From Xiphydria camelus (taxonomy: Eukaryota > Arthropoda > Insecta > Hymenoptera > Xiphydriidae), in the NCBI GenBank assembly GCA_963678675.1, contig OY783197.1:21123934-21187933 (forward strand): 64,000 nt of DNA, read 5' to 3'. Within the stretch, counting starts at the first letter, position 1; the number at the start of each line of letters is the position of its first letter. Made by a program: the position numbers and the translations under genes. This document shows positions 58,083 through 64,000 of this stretch, in pieces. A model generated the notes under the pieces. The model did no database searches. It was not told the origin of the DNA and saw only the letters and a program-made list of their open reading frames with translations.

Positions 58083-58315
58083 AAATACTTGAGGTAAAAT
58101 TGGGATAAGAGTGTCCCAGTTTCCGCTCGAATTTGAACGCGATTATCTCGAAACGCAGTGGAGATACGTGAACAATCAAACGAGCTTGTTTATAGTAGAA
58201 ATATATATAATAGATAAACATGTTTTGCTAAACTTTGTTTTCGATATCTCCGATCATTTTCAAGATGATCGATTTTTAATCTGCACTTCAACTGTGGCAT
58301 CCCACTTTTATTCCA
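58083..58315 (-). repeat. Repeat T copy 3, single unit, inverted
   Basis: Contains CGCGATTATCTCGAAACG and GATATCTCCGATCATTTTC (inverse of the T words). Edges GGATAAGAGTGTCCCAG and GGCATCCCACTTTTATTCC are inverted, giving a clearer element outline than copies 1 and 2. Confidence 0.7.
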
Positions 58316-58318
58316 TGT

Positions 58319-58498
58319 GCGGAAAGACTGATGCCAGTAAATTTTACTGCATTTACAGTAAATGTTAACGTAAATCTTACCGATTTAATTTTGTCAAAAG
58401 ATAAATCACTGTACCGCACTGTTAAAACATCCGAAAACCCTCATGCGTACCTCTTTTACTGCAAATACAGTCATATTCGCTGGTATCGGTCTTTCTGT
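58319..58498. mobile_element. MITE family R
   Basis: GCGGAAAGACTGATGCCAG at the left and CTGGTATCGGTCTTTCTGTG at the right. Inner TTTACTGCATTTACAGTAAA and TTTTACTGCAAATACAGTC pair. A fragment resembling its left end is at 37158-37198. Confidence 0.65.
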
Positions 58499-58503
58499 GC
58501 ATA

Positions 58504-58697
58504 CACTGAGAAAAAAAAAAGATTAAAATTTATTCTGTTAAAAGGATAATCTGAGTACGAAAGGTAAAACAGATCAAAAATTATCCTTCCAGGGTATAAA
58601 ATGTAACCTTCCTTAGAATAATTTTCGATCCACTTTACCTTTCGTACTCAGATTACCCTTCTAACAGAATAATTTTTAATCTTTTTTTTTCTCAGTG
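58504..58697. mobile_element. MITE family G copy 2
   Basis: TA, CACTGAGAAAAAAAAAAG to CTTTTTTTTTCTCAGTG, TA. Same hairpin as copy 1, in inverted orientation. Confidence 0.85.
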
Positions 58698-58699
58698 TA

Positions 58700-61060
58700 C
58701 ATCGCGAATGAAGCATAAGTATTTTTCCTTTATACCCGAAACTCTTCCGATCAATTTTTCCATTCCACGATTAATAATCCTTTCCTCCCCGCGCCTTCCG
58801 CGCGAGCACCCATCAGCCATTCAAAGTTAATCCGCGACCCGCGTTTCGGAGAGACAGTAACGGATCGCCGACGAGTAGCATCTCCGACGGGGGTGGGATA
58901 TCGCCGCAGGAAATTTGCTTTCCATCTAAACGCCGTAAAGCGGCGGAATGACGCCTGTAAATCAAGTTCCGCCGGCTCAAGGCGCCGCGGTGCGAGGAGG
59001 AGGGGGTGATATTATACACGGGGTCTTACCGACGTCGCTCCGCGGGGTGGATTCGGGGCTATATGACTTGGCGCGAGCGCGTACAGGTATACAGTATACA
59101 GAGAGAGGGAGGAAAGCTCTACGCGTTGACTCTTATACAACGACGCCACGAGAAAAGAGGTTGGACGGGGTTGGCGCGCGGAGAGTGACGTCATTTACGA
59201 GGAGGGTTTAAGAGGCCGGTCGCGTGCGCGCGGCTGGCTCGTCCTGCGCTATACGGGGCGACACTATATGTCGCACCCCACCGCGGTCACCCCCTGGATA
59301 TTTATGTCTCGCCGCTCGAGATAAATATGAAAAAGATACCCCCGACATGACAGATTTACAACACAATAGTTACGTCCCGGGGCGCCCGATGCCGGGTGCC
59401 TTTTTGCTGCCGACCGAATTTCGCGTGGGACGTGACCGCGCCTCGTCTCGATCCGTCCGCGGAGAGTTAGCGGAGCGCGGTTTTCGCGAGGTGCTCCTCA
59501 CCCTCCGTCGTCTTTTTCTCCCTCTGTCTCGCTCGCTGCGTCTCTCGCGTGCGCGCGGCGCACGCGAAGTTACACTTTTGTACTGCGGATTCGAAAAATT
59601 GAGGCAAAATTATTCATCCCGTACTCTTTTAATCTGAATCAGTAAAGATAACTGAGAATCAGTGACTTTTCATTGATTTTCAGCGATTTTCACCGATTTA
59701 GATGAAGAAAGTACTTTTTCATTTTACACTTTCAGCAGTGTTTGAGCTGAAAACGACATTTAGAAATGCAATTACGTCATCGTATTGCAAGCCTATCTCT
59801 CTCGCACTCGTTGCTTGGCACATAAGTGCGTCTCTTACGTTTAGGTGACGTCACAACGTTGTAGAGAAAAGTGCGCTTATAACGCAGCGTATAATTCTTT
59901 TCTCTATAGTTTTCTTTTCCGTGTGATATTAAATATGTATACTCTCTCTCTTACAGATTACAATTTGAATTTAAAAATATGAATATTTTTTCTATAAGAA
60001 GACCAAATTTCAAATATAATCTTCTAATATGCACGCTTTCCCCGACGAGAAGTAGAAGCTATTAAATATGTGTAGCTTTTAATATTACACCTGTACACCT
60101 ATTCAACTGCAACGAATCAAGAGACACGAATGAATATTTATTTCTCCACCCCCGCGCGGACTCATTATTCACAGCGGATCCGACCAATTTGCTTTCCCTC
60201 GGTATACCCGGCATATTTTCCCAAATGCCTTTTGTATATTAATTGCGAAGTTGAGATTCTTTTTAATTAAAAAAAACTCAAGCCTACGCTATTACTATCT
60301 CACATCGGGGTGTCGAGGGGAACGTCCGGGGACTGGGAAAGGTACGTTATCCACCGTCGTTAATTTTTATACAGGGTTTTTACGATGCGCTTAATTAGGC
60401 ACCAATTAGTGTGATTGACGCAATTAAGAAATTACGTTCGGGGAGGCGCGCGAGAGGGGCTAACGCTATTAACGGGTCGCGAATTATTAAATCGCCCTCG
60501 CCGAAAGCGGGGCGTACGTGTGCGTTAGTACCTACGAATCGGGGAGGGTAGGCGCTTGGCAGGAAAAAACATATGAAGGAAGCAACGCGTGGGCGTGTCC
60601 GCGTCGGGTTAACGCGCCGGGAATCGCTTTCGCCTCTCTGTGTATACATTCACAAACGAAAAAGTGATTTTTCTTTTTCACCCTTTCGCCCGACCCCCCT
60701 CGCGACGACGATTTCCGTCGGGGCCTCCTCGCGCGCGCTATACGTCGCGGCGGGGTAAAACGACAAATCCCCAATTTGTTAGAGGCGCGCGGGCCGAGCG
60801 GAAAGAAGAGCGGAAAGGGGCGGAGGGGGATTCGGGAGAAGGAGGCGGCAGAGAGAGAGAGAGAGAGAGAGAGCGCGGTACTTACCTCCCAAGGTGGCAA
60901 AGAACTCGAGAGTGCCCAATTAATTACAGGCTTAGTTCGAGGCTCTCCTAATCTTTCCGGAAATTAATTATTTTATAAGCGCGACGCGGAAGCGCGCGGT
61001 GGTCGTATAATAACGGGGAATCGCGGAGATCGCTTCAGGCGAAAAAGTTTTATCTATTTT
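58700..61060. other. CpG-rich non-coding stretch
   Basis: No gene recognised. A short GA run lies at 60851-60872; AT-rich DNA at 59640-60290 shows no repeat family. Confidence 0.35.
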
Positions 61061-61062
61061 GT

Positions 61063-61475
61063 ATGTGATCCATATGTGGATTTTGTCATATGGATCACAT
61101 GTCATTTCTATATTGACCATACACGGACTTTATATTATGGATTATACAAATATTAAAAAATCCAAATGTAGTCCTTGTACACGGACAAACTTAAATGGTA
61201 AATTTTACCGCGTTCAGCAGTAAAAAAGGTTCACATGACACTTTCTGGGAAATTTATTCCATAGAATAGTAAAATTCGTTTAGTAATAGTAAAATATATT
61301 TGAATAACAGTAGAGTGCACTGAATTTACAGTAAAATAATTATGCTACTTTGCGCTCGGTAAATTTCCCGGAAAGTACCATGTGGACATTCTTTACTGCT
61401 GAATACGGTAAAATGTACGGTTTAAGTTTCTCCGTGTATGGTTAACATAGAAATAATATAATAATTCATATACCT
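61063..61475. repeat. AT-rich repeat V copy 1, split by U
   Basis: GATCCATATGTGGATTTTGT, ATGGATTATA, TAGTCCTTG left of U; TGGTTAACATAGAAATAATA right of it. Aligns with copy 2 at 61516-61695. Confidence 0.65.
61180..61435. mobile_element. MITE family U, nested in V copy 1
   Basis: TA, CACGGACAAACTTAAATGGT at the left, TTAAGTTTCTCCGTG, TA at the right. ~80 bp arms share TTCAGCAGTAAA and GGGAAATTTA. V copy 2 reads CCTTATATGG across the site, so TA was duplicated. Confidence 0.85.
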
Positions 61476-61515
61476 ATGGCCCAGTCGAAAATATATAGGC
61501 AGAAAGAGGTTCTAT

Positions 61516-61695
61516 ATGATCCATATGTGGTTTTGGTCACACACATATGAGTTATATATAATTTCTACATCAGCCATGTAAACAATGCATGGATTATAGA
61601 ATAATTCAAAAATCTATATATAGCCCTTATATGGTTAATATAGAAATAATATATAATTCATATAGTATGATCAAATCCACATATGTGAGTGATGT
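61516..61695. repeat. AT-rich repeat V copy 2, uninterrupted
   Basis: ATGATCCATATGTGG to CCACATATGTGAGTGATG, itself loosely palindromic. Provides the empty site for U. Confidence 0.65.
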
Positions 61696-63096
61696 ACAAA
61701 ATATATAGAACTTTATCGCCTGTGGCGGGACGACAGTAGAGGCCGACGGATAGGAAGGACTCGCAAATGGTAGAAATCCTGATAATGAAAGCCACCCTTG
61801 TACAACACCACCGGCAGAGACGCCGATCCGATTCCGGAAGGAAGAGGAAGCGTCGGTTTTCTTCAAACGTGGCGCGCATGAGTAATAAGACGACGCCCGC
61901 CGTCTACTATCGAGAACGCGATCGAGGAGAAAAAAGGGGGGAGAGAGCAAAGAAGCAGAGAGTCGCCCTTTGCCGTACCGCGCTTCAAAGCGAATCGTTA
62001 TCAGTCGAGGTAGCTTCGTACCGTGTAATCATCCAAAATCTCCGGCAAACAAATCCGAAATCAATTCGTTAATTCCGCATCCCCGCGCGTCCGTCTTCCT
62101 CCCCCTTCTGTCCCGCGCGGGCAAGATAAAAAAACTAGCCGAAGAACAGGGGCAAAAAAAGGGATGCGCGCGCGCGAACCGAGCCATAAATTCTTATAAA
62201 TAATCGGCGCCCGGTAACCGGGGATATTTTTTCGCAGCTGCGCATGATGCGTGTAATAATTCACCGATCGCGCGCGGGTAATGGTGATGCATTATCGCCC
62301 ATATGTCCCCGCAATAGAATATATATCGGTGCTCACCGAGTTTCGCTTAACACTTAACACGGCCGACGGCGTCGCGGCTAGTTTCCCGAGGCGGTCGGCG
62401 GCTCCCCGATATAAATCGTCGACGCCGGTCCCCGTCTTCTTCTTACCCCGGGAGACGAAAAAGGAGGAAGGGATAATAAAATAAAAATCAAATAAAGAGA
62501 GGACCTTCACCGAGCCACCGCGGCAGCGGCAGCAGCTCCCGGACGACGTCACCGCGGGAGAAGCGGCGGAACGACCGCACGGCTCGCAGCACGCGAGAAA
62601 ACGTTGACAACTTCTTCCAGGGGGACTCACCTGCAAAACGGAGAGAAAAGAGAGTGTCAGAGAGTTATGTCTTTCGGTACAGGCGTCGTATTAATATCTA
62701 TATGTTAATGCGTATTACAATAATGCGATAATCCGTAGTCATAATACATTCCTTGGCACAAAATTATTCATTCCTTGGCGAGTGTGTTCTGTTATCGGTA
62801 TAGACGGAATATGGTACGAGAATTTGACCTCTGATTAAAACTGAATCGAAGACGAATCAGTAGGTTTTAATCGATCGATGTCCTGCTTAATTCTGATTTA
62901 ATTTTAATCAGAGATAAAATTCTTTGCCGTAATTTTTCCACGTTATCTGTACCTTCGTATTTCACCTCTGGTTAAAATTGAATCGAGGACGAGTCAGCGG
63001 TTTTTAACCGATCGACATCCTATTAAATTCTGATTTCATTTTAATCGGATATACATTTCTTTGCTGTAATTTTCCTGCGTTACCTATAAGCTTTCG
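61696..63096. other. Non-coding stretch with a degenerate direct repeat
   Basis: CpG-rich to about 62640. At 62825-62950 and 62960-63080 a ~130 bp unit repeats (ACCTCTG-TTAAAA-TGAATCGA, GTTTTTAA-CGATCGA, TTCTTTGC-GTAATTTT). No gene recognised. Confidence 0.45.
62825..63080 (+). repeat. ~130 bp tandem duplication
   Basis: Two units with matching word order as listed for the surrounding stretch. Each unit contains TAAAA-TGAATCGA and its loose inverse TTCTGATTT-ATTTTAATC, so each is hairpin-like. Confidence 0.65.
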
Positions 63097-63098
63097 TA

Positions 63099-63342
63099 CA
63101 CAGAAAGAAAAATAAATCGTAGCATTTTTTTATACAAAGTTTATGGTAAATTTCGGGACAAGGACAATTTATTGTTATGATAACTATTATATAATTTTAG
63201 TAAAAATTACGGCAACGCTTGCAACTTCTACAAGTTTTACTACAATTTTTAGTAAAGTTGTAGTTATCGTAACAATAAATTGGCCTTGTCTCGAAATTTA
63301 CCACAAACTTGGTAAATGGTAGGATTAATTTTTTTCCGGGTG
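63099..63342. mobile_element. MITE family Q copy 4
   Basis: TA, CACAGAAAGAAAAATAAATC at the left, TTAATTTTTTTCCGGGTG, TA at the right. Arms as in copies 1-3. Confidence 0.8.
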
Positions 63343-63352
63343 TATTTATATT

Positions 63353-63355
<3 letters not shown>

Positions 63356-63431
<76 letters not shown>
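63356..63431. repeat. (CA)38 microsatellite
   Basis: Uninterrupted CA dinucleotides, abutting MITE Q copy 4. Confidence 0.97.
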
Positions 63432-64000
63432 AGGTACGTACATCCGACTGTTTCAAGAGGCGCAATTAAGTTCAGAAAGGAACGAAATAGCGAAGAGAAT
63501 AACTGCCTGGAGGAAGAGGATCCGCATTTTAAAGATAAAGGATCAAGAGCGAAATAAACTCGTGCAATTTTTCTCATCTCCGCGCGGATGTATAAGCCAA
63601 GTACGATCCCCTCTCGCATGCCTTCATAGCACAACGCCATAGAAAATCTGAGACGATTCAGGAGCAACCTATATATGAGTCTCTCTCCCCTCCGCGCGTC
63701 GCCTTCGATATTCGAAGCTGAGCAAAGGGGACGAAAAAGTGGAGCAGCGAGATATAGAGAGCACAAGATTCCCATATAGAAGAGAGGTGTAGCGCCGAAA
63801 GGGGGTGGAAGGAGTCTGCGCGAAATCGAAGGTTCTCCCGCGGGAAACACCGGGCGCGATTCGGAAGGTGTGCGTATACCTAAAATGTTTACGCGCCCTC
63901 TCCGACCCTCAGCTGCGTCATAAACCGCTACAGGGAAGATCTGAGGGAGGGCCGACGGCGACGACGACGGGCCGAGGCGAAACACACGCGGCGAGAGAGT
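63432..64000. other. Non-coding right edge
   Basis: CpG-rich. A 262-codon minus-strand frame from 63985 runs through the microsatellite and into MITE Q, so it is not a gene. Confidence 0.45.

Noticed and set aside
63356..63431. (CA)n as a telomere or regulatory array
   Set aside because: Plain dinucleotide microsatellite; insect telomeric repeat is TTAGG and is not seen.
63197..63985. 262-codon minus-strand frame
   Set aside because: Runs through (CA)38 and into a MITE; the Cys-Val repeat in the product is the microsatellite translated.

Overview
The window looks like gene-poor insect DNA, most likely from a hymenopteran and possibly an ant. This rests on three observations. The only recognisable protein-coding remnant is the C-terminal half of an insect trehalose/sugar transporter (Tret1-like). 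CpG is abundant rather than depleted in the GC-rich parts. AT-rich patches alternate with CpG-rich patches, as in ant and bee genomes. Species is inference only. There is one 200-base assembly gap (21157-21356). I found no intact gene, rRNA, tRNA, CRISPR array or bacterial-type operon.

The transporter remnant lies near the left edge (632-1290, minus strand). It is a last-exon-like segment with two in-frame stops and no recognisable upstream exons in the window. The rest is non-coding DNA heavily colonised by non-autonomous DNA transposons (MITEs), many of them nested. At least twelve copies of one ~260 bp family (called A here; each carries a GGATCC-containing block) occur between 3.4 and 35.5 kb. 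Families B to Y are further short inverted-repeat elements. Most begin CAC-N-GAGAAAAA or a close variant, end in its complement and are flanked by TA, which points to a Tc1/mariner-type transposase acting in trans. No such transposase is encoded here. Other element types are a pogo-like TA element (3490-4064), a piggyBac-like element flanked by TTAA (14001-14727), a 4-bp-TSD element with ~0.5 kb arms (55127-56141), and a probable solo LTR (10310-10543).

The most unusual object is a 3.5 kb palindromic element at 48984-52456. Its ~1.2 kb arms are almost identical. Each arm carries a CTCGAG-rich block and an array of 20 bp repeats with a 120 bp higher-order period. The ~1 kb unique centre holds a degenerate ~141 bp repeat with two conserved, mutually inverted motifs. 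The architecture is foldback-like.

Layout: 0-3.4 kb transporter pseudogene and CpG-rich DNA; 3.4-8.7 kb nested MITEs; 8.7-12.6 kb mostly featureless, with a solo LTR and one perfect-hairpin MITE; 12.6-14.7 kb MITE cluster including the piggyBac-like element; 14.8-25.5 kb dispersed nested MITEs and the gap; 25.6-28.6 kb CpG-rich; 28.6-31.2 kb two multi-level nests; 31.2-37.9 kb minisatellite-bearing and nested elements; 38-45 kb mostly CpG-rich; 45-48.3 kb tandem-dimer repeat and MITEs; 49-52.5 kb the palindromic element; 53-58.7 kb further repeats; 58.7-64 kb CpG-rich with one nest and a (CA)38 microsatellite. No genes here appear to work together. The window is mainly a record of successive transposition events whose relative order can be read from the nesting.
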